Shown: positions 27,455 to 36,272, numbered from the stretch's first letter. The stretch: DNA of 64,000 nt from Arachidicoccus sp. (GCA_028283605.1 JAPWKH010000018.1:62001-126000), one strand, 5' to 3'. Notes: a model not told the origin generated them from the sequence alone. A program made the numbers and translations.

Positions 27455-28570
27455 TTAATTGCTAAATAAAATAGCTGCGTTGCAACCGCCGAATCCCGAT
27501 GCGATTTTCAGGCAATTATTCAAAGATTTTTTTTGCAGGTTGTCGCAAATATTAACAGGTTTTGACACGCCGATTTTTTCAAATCCTTTTGTCGGAATAA
27601 TAATATTTTCTCTCATCGATTGAATCGTAACAGCCGATTCGATAATGCCTGCCGCGCCCAACGTATGCCCGTAAAATCCTTTCAAACTATTGACAGGAGT
27701 GGATTCCAGCTTTGATAAGCTGATTGCTTTCGCTTCCATTTCATCGTTGTACAAAGTTGCTGTTCCGTGTGCGGAAATAAAATCAATTTCTCTTTCAAAG
27801 ATATTTGCATTGCGCAAAGTTTTTTGAATTGCCATGCTCAGCTCTTCGCTCGTGCGTGATGGCGCTGAAAGATGATTGGCATCGTTACTCACAGAGCCGC
27901 TTACCACTTTTATGTTGCTAGAATATTTTTTATCGGAAGAAAGGATAAGCGTACCCGCCGTTTCGCCCAAAGTCAATCCGCTTCTGTTTGCATCGAAAGG
28001 TTTGCAAGGCTGCGAACTTATCGCTTGAAAGGATTGAAAGCCTGATAATACAAACTTTGAAACAATGTCCGCGCCTGCGATAATTGCGTTCTCATACTGT
28101 CCCGATTCTAATAATCGTTTTGCCGTTAATATTGCCAAAACGCCCGATATGCAAGCGTTTGAGATAATCAACGGCTTATTGATAAAGCCGAAATGTTCTG
28201 CAATTAATTTAGCAGAAGTATGTAAAGCAATCCGTTCTTTTAATTCTTCGTTATAAACTTTTTTATCGAGTAAATCGATATTTCCTTTGGTGGATGAAAG
28301 AATAAAAATTGTCTTTTTATCTTTTACATTGATGTCGCAGTTGTTTAACGCATCTTGCATGGAAGCAATCAATATTTGTTCGAATTTTGTATAATTTCCA
28401 TTATTAAAATCATGCTGAAACATTGATGAATAAAAGCTTTCAGAAGATAAATCAGAATTTGTAATCAACTCAATTCCCGAACTTCCATTTTTCAAATGCG
28501 CAAAATTTTCGGCTGTGGTTTTGCCGAGCGGAGAAAAAATATTATCGGAAATAATGGATATGCCTTGCAT
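27455..28570 (-). CDS. Beta-ketoacyl-ACP synthase of the aryl-polyene pathway
   Basis: Ketosynthase of 371 residues with a full triad: Cys140 in ISNACISGVL, His in SAHGTATLYN and His in KGFYGHTLGAAG. It is shorter than housekeeping FabF (about 410). It sits between a hotdog dehydratase and the short ketosynthase-like gene. It may extend the polyene together with, or in a different step from, the KAS at 24105. Confidence 0.88.
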   Translation of the reverse strand: MQGISIISDNIFSPLGKTTAENFAHLKNGSSGIELITNSDLSSESFYSSMFQHDFNNGNYTKFEQILIASMQDALNNCDINVKDKKTIFILSSTKGNIDLLDKKVYNEELKERIALHTSAKLIAEHFGFINKPLIISNACISGVLAILTAKRLLESGQYENAIIAGADIVSKFVLSGFQSFQAISSQPCKPFDANRSGLTLGETAGTLILSSDKKYSSNIKVVSGSVSNDANHLSAPSRTSEELSMAIQKTLRNANIFEREIDFISAHGTATLYNDEMEAKAISLSKLESTPVNSLKGFYGHTLGAAGIIESAVTIQSMRENIIIPTKGFEKIGVSKPVNICDNLQKKSLNNCLKIASGFGGCNAAILFSN

Positions 28571-28605
28571 TTATGAATATGATTTTCGATGAATACAAAT
28601 GTAGG

Positions 28606-29046
28606 CTATAATTGATTGTTGTCGGAATTGTTCGATGGAACAAAAATCTTCATCTCACATTGGGCAATCAATTTATTATCACAAAAAACTTTCCCCTCAA
28701 TAATCGTTACATCAAAAATTTGATTGACGATTTTTACTTCAGTAAGCAATTTATCGTTGATGTTCGGCAAGGAAAATATTTGCAGATTTTTGATTGCAAC
28801 GATATAACCAAGCGCAACATTTTCATTTTTTGATTTGGAAAAAGAACCTGCGTGAGCCGCTGCAGTCTGCGCAATATTTTCAACGATTCCCGATTCAGAA
28901 AACTTTCCGTTTTCAACAAGGATATTTTCTGCCTTAATCTGAAACGCGGTACTGACAAGCATTTCATCAGCATATAACAATTCATCAATCATCACAAACG
29001 GCGGGCGTTGCGGAATGAGCGACAAGATATTTTCTGATGAATTCAT
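28606..29046 (-). CDS. ACP dehydratase of the aryl-polyene type
   Basis: Hotdog-fold protein of 146 residues. It has IPQRPPFVMIDELL near the N-terminus and FSESGIVENIAQTAAAHAG in the long helix, a form known from aryl-polyene and flexirubin dehydratases (ApeP/ApeI type) rather than FabZ, since the HFPxxP motif is absent. It probably works on the aryl-conjugated 3-hydroxy intermediates. It lies 15 bases after fabG. Confidence 0.8.
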   Translation of the reverse strand: MNSSENILSLIPQRPPFVMIDELLYADEMLVSTAFQIKAENILVENGKFSESGIVENIAQTAAAHAGSFSKSKNENVALGYIVAIKNLQIFSLPNINDKLLTEVKIVNQIFDVTIIEGKVFCDNKLIAQCEMKIFVPSNNSDNNQL

Positions 29047-29061
29047 GAATTGAAAAATGTT

Positions 29062-29781
29062 TTATGAATGCAATCCGCCGTTAATATTAATCACTTCGCC
29101 ATTGATGTATCCTGCTTTTTCAGAAGTCAAAAATGCAACAGCGTGCGCCACTTCTTCAGGCAAACCGAAACGTCTTGCAGGAATAATTTTTTGCAGTTCT
29201 TTTTCGTTCAACTCTTCCGTCATATCGGTTTTTATGAAGCCCGGAGCAACGGCATTCACGGTAATTCCATAACGCGCCACTTCCTGCGCCAAAGACCTTG
29301 TAGCACCCACCACGCCTGACTTTGCGGCGGAATAATTCGTTTGTCCTGCAACACCTTTTAAGCCCGAAAGAGAAACTACATTAATGATTCTTCCGTATTT
29401 TTTTTCAAGCATTCCGTTCAGCACGGCGCGCGTTACATAAAAGAAACTGTCGAGGTTATTTTTCAGCACATTTTCCCACTGTTCATCCTGCATCCAGGTA
29501 AGCAAAGCATCTTCACGAATGCCTGCATTATTTACCAACACTTCAATGTGATTATTTTCATTTTTCAAAAACCAATTTTCAAGCGTTTGCCTCACTTCAT
29601 TTTTATCCGAAACATCAAAGCGAAGCAATTCTCCTCTGCCTTCAATTCCCTGAAGCGTTGATGCTGCCTCAGTTTCACGGCTTTTATAATTTATCAGCAC
29701 ATAATATCCGAGCGAAGCGAGTTCTTTACAAATCGCTCTGCCGATGCCTCTTGAACCGCCTGTAACTAATGCATATTTCAT
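29062..29781 (-). CDS. fabG: 3-oxoacyl-ACP reductase, FabG type
   Basis: SDR of 239 residues: nucleotide motif TGGSRGIGRA, NNAG in VLVNNAGIRED, catalytic serine in VVSLSGLKG and Y-x3-K in YSAAKSG, ending with the usual NINGG region. It reduces the 3-oxo group to 3-hydroxy with NADPH. It lies 9 bases after the ammonia-lyase gene and 15 before the dehydratase, which supports a dedicated role in polyene formation. Confidence 0.93.
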   Translation of the reverse strand: MKYALVTGGSRGIGRAICKELASLGYYVLINYKSRETEAASTLQGIEGRGELLRFDVSDKNEVRQTLENWFLKNENNHIEVLVNNAGIREDALLTWMQDEQWENVLKNNLDSFFYVTRAVLNGMLEKKYGRIINVVSLSGLKGVAGQTNYSAAKSGVVGATRSLAQEVARYGITVNAVAPGFIKTDMTEELNEKELQKIIPARRFGLPEEVAHAVAFLTSEKAGYINGEVININGGLHS

Positions 29782-29790
29782 GAATGAAGA

Positions 29791-31338
29791 TTATTTAAGT
29801 GTTGCAATCGCCGTTGAATTTTCTAAAAATTTCTTCACATTTTCCACATCTTTATACTTCGGTGTGTCTTCAACAAACTTCGGAAATGTCTTTCTTATTT
29901 CATTATAAACAGAATGTGTTATCGGCGATAACTTTTCCTGACAATTCAAATAATCAATCGCCTGAACAATCGACATTAACTGAATGGCTAAAACTGCAAA
30001 AGAGTTATCAATTACTTTCTGCGTAAGCAACGCCGCATTGCAGCCCATGCTCACAATATCCTGGTTGTCGTTGTTGTTGGGAATGCTGTGTAAATACATG
30101 GGAAACGAAAGCGTTTGATTCTCCGCAACCGTTGATGTAGCCGTGAATTGAACGCCTTGCATACCGAAATTAAAACCAAGAATACCAAGGTTTACAAACG
30201 GCGGAAATTTTTGGTTCAGCTTTTCATTGAGCAAATAATTCAATTGCCTTTCGGAAAGCATTGACAGCTTTGTAACAGCAATTTTCAATTTATCCATTTC
30301 GAGCGAAACGTAGTCGCCATGAAAGTTTCCGCCATGAAAAATATTATTATTCTCGTGGTCAATAACAGGATTATCATTTACAGAATTTAGTTCATCAACT
30401 AAAACCTTCTCTGCATTACGAATTGTATCGTAAATCGGTCCAAGAACTTGTGTAACACAGCGCAAAGAATAATATTCCTGCACTTTGTCTTCAAAGGTTT
30501 CTCTGTTTATTTTTTCTGATGCGTAAAAATGATGCGAGCGGTCGCGAATCATTTTGCTGTCTTTCAAAATACCGCGCATCATTGATGCCACGCGGTTCTG
30601 ACCGTTGTGGCGTTTTACGATATTGAGTTCATAAGAGTAATGGTCGTCAAACGCTTCAACGATTTCATTCATCATCGCAGAGAGCATTACAGACCATTGA
30701 AACAGTTTTTGCGCTTGTATAATATTTGCTAATCCAATGCCCGTCATTGCAGAAGTTCCGTTGATAATTGCCAATCCTTCGCGTCCATGAATGGATAAAG
30801 GTTTTACATTCAATTTATCAAAAACTTCTTTGGTCGAGTAAATTTTATCTTCATAAATTACTTCGCCTTCGCCAATCAGAATCAAGCCAAGATGTGCCAA
30901 CTGCACAAGGTCGCCGCTTGCACCTACACCACCATGCTCAAAGATGCACGGCGTAATATTTTTATTAATTAAATCGGCAAGCAGTTCAACAATATCAGTA
31001 TGTACGCCCGAATATCCTTTCAGCAAACTATTAAGTCGTGCCAGCATCAAAGCCTTTGTCTGTAAGGGTTTCAGTAGATTTCCGTTGCCCGAAGAATGAC
31101 TGCGGATAAGATTGTATTGTAACTGAATCAGCTTGTCGTCGCTCACTTTATATTGCGCCATCGGACCGAAGCCCGTATTGATTCCGTATATCAGTTTATT
31201 TGCGGAAAAATTTTGCAAAAAGCGGAAATTCGTTTCCATTCTTGCAAGGCTTTCTTCCTTCAATTCGATTTTTTCATCGTGAAAAACAATTGCCGTAAAA
31301 TCGTTCAAGCTCAGATTTTCATGCCCGATAATTTTCAT
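29791..31338 (-). CDS. Tyrosine ammonia-lyase (HAL/PAL/TAL family)
   Basis: Lyase of 515 residues. The MIO prosthetic group should form from Ala140-Ser141-Gly142 in GVGASGDLVQL; the active-site tyrosine is Tyr51 in YGINTGFGPMAQ. The substrate-selectivity segment reads LQYNLIRSHSSG, and the whole protein closely recalls the Flavobacterium johnsoniae enzyme characterised as a tyrosine ammonia-lyase. It would give 4-coumarate, the starter for the aryl-polyene. Histidine as substrate cannot be excluded by eye, but the cluster context strongly favours tyrosine. Confidence 0.88.
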   Translation of the reverse strand: MKIIGHENLSLNDFTAIVFHDEKIELKEESLARMETNFRFLQNFSANKLIYGINTGFGPMAQYKVSDDKLIQLQYNLIRSHSSGNGNLLKPLQTKALMLARLNSLLKGYSGVHTDIVELLADLINKNITPCIFEHGGVGASGDLVQLAHLGLILIGEGEVIYEDKIYSTKEVFDKLNVKPLSIHGREGLAIINGTSAMTGIGLANIIQAQKLFQWSVMLSAMMNEIVEAFDDHYSYELNIVKRHNGQNRVASMMRGILKDSKMIRDRSHHFYASEKINRETFEDKVQEYYSLRCVTQVLGPIYDTIRNAEKVLVDELNSVNDNPVIDHENNNIFHGGNFHGDYVSLEMDKLKIAVTKLSMLSERQLNYLLNEKLNQKFPPFVNLGILGFNFGMQGVQFTATSTVAENQTLSFPMYLHSIPNNNDNQDIVSMGCNAALLTQKVIDNSFAVLAIQLMSIVQAIDYLNCQEKLSPITHSVYNEIRKTFPKFVEDTPKYKDVENVKKFLENSTAIATLK

Positions 31339-31405
31339 TCTTAAAGTGTTTTATACTTCGGTAAAAATAGATGATTAAACAAAAAATACATGAATTTTTT
31401 ATGGA

Positions 31406-31536
31406 AGATTGCTTCGTTTCTCGCAATGACGAGCGCGGTCGTTCCCATTGATTTTAATGCTGATAATGACTATAAAAATAAAGAAAACCTTGAGTCGCCA
31501 TTGCGAGGAGTAAGGCACGAGCAACGCAGCAATCTC
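31406..31536. repeat. Inverted pair of cattgcgag repeats between ammonia-lyase and ligase
   Basis: Two facing units, 31406-31433 (agattgcttcgtttctcgcaatgacgag) and 31496-31536 (cgccattgcgagg...aatctc), with 62 bases between, repeat the architecture seen at 26324-26458. The interior differs. The region from 31339 to 31545 otherwise holds no gene; it contains the upstream region of the ammonia-lyase operon and the end of the ligase gene. Confidence 0.8.
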
Positions 31537-31545
31537 AACTATCAA

Positions 31546-32838
31546 CTACGACCTTTTATCAATAAACTTTATCACTTTTCTGCTTGCTTCCGTGAACTGT
31601 ATTTTCTGGATTTCTTCGGCTGAAATGTAGCGTATATGCGGGCTTACGCGCAATCTCGCTTGCAAATAGGCCCTTATTTTATGGTCGGTTTCTTCGTCTT
31701 TTTCGGACGGAACTACGTGCAGCAAAACTTCGTCCAAACCGACATCATTGGAATAGACCTCCACCACATAATCCTGCACTTCTTCCATTTCGTTCAACAA
31801 ATCAAACAATGCAGGAGGATACAACGTTGTTCCTTTAAATTTAATCATTTGGCGTTTTCTGCCGTAAATGGGAGAGAGCCGCAATGTATTTCTACCGCAA
31901 GCACAAGGCTCATCGGAATATTTGCAAATATCGCCTGTCTTGTAGCGCAGCAAAGGCATTCCTTTCACGCCCAAAGTTGTGATGGTAACTTCGCCGTACT
32001 CATTTGGTGCAACTTGTTGATTGTTTTCGTCAAGTATTTCTACAATCAACAGTTCAGGCTGATGATGGCCGCCGTTGCCTTCGCGGCATTCCGTAAAGGC
32101 TGTTTGCATTTCAGTGGAAGCATAAGTTGAATACAAATGAATGTTCCATGCTTCGGTAATTTTTTTGCCCAGAATATTCAATGAGCCATCCTGATTGCGA
32201 ATGTTTTCGCCGATGCAGATTGCTTTTTTTACGGATGTTTTATTTACATCAATATGATGCTCTTTTGCGTATTGAATTATTTTTAAAATAAAAGACGGAA
32301 CTGCTACAATTGCTGTCGGATGTAGCTTTTGAATGGTTTCCCATTGCAACGAAGGCACACCGGGACCAATGCGGATAATGCCCGCACCCAATTTGCGCAA
32401 GCCTGAATGATACGCAATACCAGCCATAAACTGCCGGTCGAGCGTAAGCATAAGCTGATAAATATCTTTGTTCGAACCGTCGGCAGTAATGAAAGAAAGA
32501 TATTCGTTGTACGTTAATCTTTGCATATCATTTTCCGTAAGCGCAATGGTTACGGGATTTCCAAGCGTTCCTGATGTTGAAGTGTATTCAACAATTTCAT
32601 CTTTATTTACACATAAAAAATCATTATTGAATTTTTGTAAATCTTCTTTGTTCGTTGTCGGGAGTTTTGATAAATCTTTCAGGGATTTTATTTCCGATAT
32701 ATCTATATTGTTTTTTAAGAATAATTTTTTATAAAATGCAGACCGAGTATTGAGATACTTTAATAATTCTTGTAATTTTTCTTCCTGCGTACTCTGAATT
32801 TTTTCTTTAGATTGAAATGCAAACTTATGATTGACCAT
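31546..32838 (-). CDS. AMP-dependent ligase, PaaK/phenylacetate-CoA-ligase family
   Basis: Adenylate-forming enzyme of 430 residues. The phosphate-binding loop is YTSTSGTLGNPV, the adenine region YSTYASTEMQ, the ribose-binding aspartate lies in RYKTGDIC, and a cysteine pair follows in CACGRNTLRLSPIYGRKRQM, as in PaaK-type ligases. In flexirubin clusters this enzyme activates 4-coumarate and loads it on CoA or ACP. It is separated from the ammonia-lyase by 207 bases of repeats but reads the same way. Confidence 0.85.
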   Translation of the reverse strand: MVNHKFAFQSKEKIQSTQEEKLQELLKYLNTRSAFYKKLFLKNNIDISEIKSLKDLSKLPTTNKEDLQKFNNDFLCVNKDEIVEYTSTSGTLGNPVTIALTENDMQRLTYNEYLSFITADGSNKDIYQLMLTLDRQFMAGIAYHSGLRKLGAGIIRIGPGVPSLQWETIQKLHPTAIVAVPSFILKIIQYAKEHHIDVNKTSVKKAICIGENIRNQDGSLNILGKKITEAWNIHLYSTYASTEMQTAFTECREGNGGHHQPELLIVEILDENNQQVAPNEYGEVTITTLGVKGMPLLRYKTGDICKYSDEPCACGRNTLRLSPIYGRKRQMIKFKGTTLYPPALFDLLNEMEEVQDYVVEVYSNDVGLDEVLLHVVPSEKDEETDHKIRAYLQARLRVSPHIRYISAEEIQKIQFTEASRKVIKFIDKRS

Positions 32839-32874
32839 GAAAAATAAAATAATATTAGGCTAATATAAAAAAAA

Positions 32875-32905
32875 TTGTTGTGTATAAGAATAACTTGTAC
32901 ATTTG
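32875..32905 (+). promoter_or_regulatory. Promoter of the encapsulin operon
   Basis: TTG at 32875, a 20-base spacer and TACATTTG at 32898-32905 match the Bacteroidota -33/-7 pattern (TTG, TAnnTTTG). Transcription would start near 32911, about 27 bases before the DUF4395 start. Confidence 0.65.
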
Positions 32906-32937
32906 AATAGTATGGTTGTTTTGTAGACTATTAAAAC

Positions 32938-33381
32938 ATGAAAAAGCAAATATCTTCTTGTCCAGTAGATTTGATGGCTGTAAATGAACATTTACCGAGA
33001 ATTGTAGCCGGTGAAGTGTTTATATTGGCAGCCGCATATATAATATCCGGTCTTTGGGAGTTTCCGGCCTTTCTTTGCATTGATTTTTTTCTGCGTTCTT
33101 TCAAGTGGAATAAGTATAGTCTTTTATCTGTTATTGCTAAAAAAATAATTCAACAGTTAAATATAAATGGCAAACCTGTAGATACTGCACCGAAACGTTT
33201 TGCAGCAAAGCTCGGATTTGCACTAAGTGTAATCATATTGCTTTTGAAAATATTAAATATTGCAAGTATTTCTATCTATTTAAGCTGTGTTTTAGCCGTG
33301 TTTGCTATTGCTGAATCTGTGTTTGGCTATTGCGTGGGTTGTAAAATATATCAGTGGCAGCAGAAAATATTTGCTAAATAA
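32938..33381 (+). CDS. DUF4395 membrane protein of the encapsulin operon
   Basis: Membrane protein of 147 residues matching DUF4395: CPVD near the N-terminus, VNEHLPRIVAGEVF, AAKLGFALSVIILLL, and a C-terminal GYCVGCKIY. About four hydrophobic segments are visible. The N-terminal cysteine and the CxxC near the C-terminus are the family's conserved cysteines. DUF4395 genes are often found near thioredoxin-like or sulfur-transfer genes. Here it is 55 bases before an encapsulin shell gene and downstream of a good promoter, so a role in passing sulfur or redox equivalents across the membrane is plausible but unproven. Confidence 0.85.
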   Translation: MKKQISSCPVDLMAVNEHLPRIVAGEVFILAAAYIISGLWEFPAFLCIDFFLRSFKWNKYSLLSVIAKKIIQQLNINGKPVDTAPKRFAAKLGFALSVIILLLKILNIASISIYLSCVLAVFAIAESVFGYCVGCKIYQWQQKIFAK

Positions 33382-33398
33382 GAATAATTAATTACCCT

Positions 33399-33427
33399 GT
33401 TTTTTATTAATTAATTTATAAAAAAAC
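33399..33427 (+). other. A/T-rich palindrome before the encapsulin start
   Basis: A nearly perfect palindrome of 29 bases, GTTTTTT...AAAAAAAC with an attaattaat core, ends 9 bases before the shell gene ATG. It could form a weak hairpin in the mRNA and set shell expression relative to DUF4395, or end part of the transcript. Chance is possible in such AT-rich DNA. Confidence 0.4.
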
Positions 33428-33436
33428 AATTCTACT

Positions 33437-34354
33437 ATGGCTGTAAACAAACCACAAACGGCATTAGGAGATATAGCTGCAAGGCAGCTTGCCATTGCTA
33501 CCAGAACGGTGCCCCAACTGCCCCTCATCACTCCAAGATGGCTTACGCATTTACTAAATTGGATACCTGTTGAAGCAGGTATTTATCGTGTCAATAAAGT
33601 CAAGGATCTTAGTACTATTCATGTGGATTGTTCTGAAAGAGACGAAAGAGTTTTGCCTCAGAGCTACGTTGATTATATTGAAAATCCGAGAGAGTATTTA
33701 TTGAGCGCTGTGAATACCGTTGTAGATGTGCATACGCGTATATCGGATTTATACAGCAAGCCATATAATCAGATCAGTGAGCAATTGCGCCTAACAATTG
33801 AAACAATAAAAGAAAAACAAGAAAGCGAACTGATTAATAATAAAGAATATGGATTATTGCATAGTGTAAACCCCTCGCAAATAATTAAAACACGCGCAGG
33901 CGCCCCCACCCCCGATGATTTAGATGAATTGCTTAGTAAGGTTTGGAAAGAACCGGGCTTCTTTTTATTACACCCTTTGGCTATTGCAGCTTTTGGGAGA
34001 GAATGTACAAGAAGAGGTGTGCCGCCTCCAACCGTTTCACTTTTTGGTTCACAATTTATTACCTGGAGAGGTATTCCTTTAATTCCATCCGATAAGGTGC
34101 CTGTACAGGGAAATAAAACAAAAATCCTATTATTAAGAACCGGCGAGAGCAGGCAAGGCGTTGTAGGATTGTATCAGCCAAATTTACCCAGACAGCAGAC
34201 GCCGGGTCTTTCTGTAAGGTTTATGGGAATTAATCATCAGGCAATTGCTTCTTACTTAGTATCGCTATATTGTTCTTTAGCCGTTTTGGTTGATGATGCT
34301 TTAGCCGTATTGGATAATGTAGAAATTAATAAATACCATGAGTACAAGTACTAA
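33437..34354 (+). CDS. Family 2A encapsulin shell protein (SrpI-like)
   Basis: Shell protein of 305 residues with strong likeness to SrpI of Synechococcus elongatus along its length: VPQLPLITPRWLTHLL, then PVEAGIYRVNKVKD, ENPREYLLSAVNTVVDVHTR, REC.RRGVPPPTVSLFGS and the C-terminal VSLYCSLAVLVDDALAVLDN. This is the HK97-type family 2A shell without a cyclic-nucleotide-binding domain (which marks 2B). Such shells enclose a cysteine desulfurase. The next gene starts 17 bases before this stop, so shell and cargo are translationally coupled. The long early segment with many Pro/Thr (residues 1-35) is the extended N-arm of this family. Confidence 0.93.
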   Translation: MAVNKPQTALGDIAARQLAIATRTVPQLPLITPRWLTHLLNWIPVEAGIYRVNKVKDLSTIHVDCSERDERVLPQSYVDYIENPREYLLSAVNTVVDVHTRISDLYSKPYNQISEQLRLTIETIKEKQESELINNKEYGLLHSVNPSQIIKTRAGAPTPDDLDELLSKVWKEPGFFLLHPLAIAAFGRECTRRGVPPPTVSLFGSQFITWRGIPLIPSDKVPVQGNKTKILLLRTGESRQGVVGLYQPNLPRQQTPGLSVRFMGINHQAIASYLVSLYCSLAVLVDDALAVLDNVEINKYHEYKY

Positions 34355-36183
34355 TACATATATACCTGATGCAACGGAATTAGAGCGGCTTGCAAATGAG
34401 TTGTTTTCCTCTTTTCCCGGTGGTGGGACTAAAGCAGCGTCGTCATCTTATAATCATGCGCCGGTTTTTGTACTGCAGTCGGGTCCGGGAGTTGGAGAAA
34501 ATGTTCCGGTTTCTGTTGCGGGCAGCGGCGTATCGCCGTCTGCTTTGAATCAGAGAAACGAAGTGGATTTAAAAAATCCTATCACAAGTTTGCAAGATCC
34601 TAATATTACTGTAACGGATGGAATCATACCGCAATCGGTAGCGGGCAGTGGAATTTCTCCGTCAGTATTATCGGCGAATAATTATACGGATATTTTAGGA
34701 GCACAGGAAGAAATTCATACTGACCCTAACGATATATATTCTTTCAACCTCGATATTCCTTTTCAGAAAGAACTGGATGAAGTGCTGAAATTTGTGTATT
34801 CCAATATTCCAAGCGGCCAGTTGCCGGTTACTCCGGATTTTGCCAATCGTCATCAATATTATTTCGCAGAGGGGTTTTCAGAAGCCAACAGCATTATTAA
34901 CAGAAGCCCTTTAGAAAATAATGTGAATGGAATTTCTCCGATTTCAAATAATGTTAAGCCGCCCTTTGATCTTAATATTATTAGAAATGATTTTCCTATT
35001 CTTTCCGAAATAGTCAATGGCAAAAAACTAATTTGGCTGGATAATGCAGCTACGACACAAAAACCCAAACAGGTAATTGACAGGTTGAGCTATTATTATT
35101 TGCATGAGAATAGCAATATACACCGCGCTGCACATACGTTGGCAGCACGGGCTACGGATGCTTATGAAGAAGCGCGGGATGTTGTAAAAAAATTCATTAA
35201 TGCACGCTCCACAAACGAGATCGTATTTGTAAGAGGTACAACGGAAGGCATTAATCTTATTGCGCAATCGTGGGGCGATCAGCATTTGAAAGAAGGAGAT
35301 GAAATAATTGTAAGTCATTTGGAACACCACGCCAATATTGTTCCGTGGCAATTATTAGCCAAAAAGAAGGGGCTTGTGCTGAAAGTAATTCCTGTGGATG
35401 ACAATGGTGAATTGTTGCTAAGTGAATATCAAAAATTATTATCTCCACGTACGAAAATAGTATCAGTTACTGCAGTGTCGAATGCGTTAGGAACGGTTAC
35501 GCCTATTAAGCAAATAATCGAATTGGGGCATTTGGCGGGCGCAAAAGTATTGATTGATGCTGCACAATCCATCTCGCATATACCTACAGATGTGCAATAT
35601 CTTAATGCAGACTGGCTTGTATTTTCCGGGCATAAAATTTATGCACCTACAGGCATTGGCGTTGTATATGGCAAAGAAGATTTGTTGAATGCAACCCAAC
35701 CTTGGCAAGGCGGTGGTAATATGATAAAAGATGTAACGTTTGAAAATACCGTCTATAATCCTGCACCTTCAAAATTTGAAGCGGGAACCGGCAATATTGC
35801 AGATGCAGTCGGGCTGGGCGAAGCATTGAAATATGTAAGCAAAATAGGAATACATTTGATTCATCAATATGAAACGGCGCTGATTCATTATGCAACAGAA
35901 AGATTAAAACAAATTCCCGGAATCCGCATTATTGGAAATGCCAAAGAAAAAGCACGGCGCTATTTCGTTTATATTAAAAGGGTTCGATACTGCGAAAGTA
36001 GGAGAACAGCTTAGCAAGCAAGGCATTGCTGTAAGATCGGGCCACCACTGCGCACAGCCCATTTTGAGAAGATTTGGCTTAGAAGCAACCATACGGCCCT
36101 CATTTGCATTTTATAATACATGCTCAGAAATAGAAGCGCTTGCAACTGCCGTAGCTCAGATAACGAATGGGCATACTTTTTAA
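34338..36183 (+). pseudogene. Encapsulated cysteine desulfurase (SufS-like) with cargo domain, frameshifted
   Basis: Repaired product about 614 residues. Residues 1-210 are low-complexity and disordered-looking, with a duplicated motif SVAGSGxSPSxL at 59-70 and 100-111 and a weak third trace (NGISPISN) near 197; such long N-terminal domains load desulfurases into family 2A encapsulins. From about 210 a PLP enzyme follows: LIWLDNAATTQKPKQV, HLEHHANIVPW, and the PLP lysine Lys433 in SGHKIYAPTG. The frame breaks after GNAKEK at about 35951. The remainder, including the catalytic cysteine in RSGHHCAQPILRRFG (a group II desulfurase pattern), continues in the next frame to 36183. Reading the GAAAAAG run at 35946-35952 with four As restores KEKHGAISFILKGFD. 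Real lesion or sequence error. Confidence 0.9.
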
Positions 36184-36272
36184 TTTGTTGTTACATTAAA
36201 TAATTTTTTTATGAATAGTTGCCCATCATTTTCCTGTCCGGCTTATTTAAGCAAATCCTATATTTTTGCATT

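Noticed and set aside
35931-36014. Programmed frameshift in the desulfurase gene
   Set aside because: The needed shift is +1, while the A run would favour -1 slipping; no stimulatory structure or known +1 site is seen. A length error in the A run explains it more simply.
34338-36183. Housekeeping SufS with a mis-annotated long start
   Set aside because: The N-terminal 210 codons are continuous, overlap the shell gene, and carry a duplicated motif. This matches known encapsulin cargo desulfurases.
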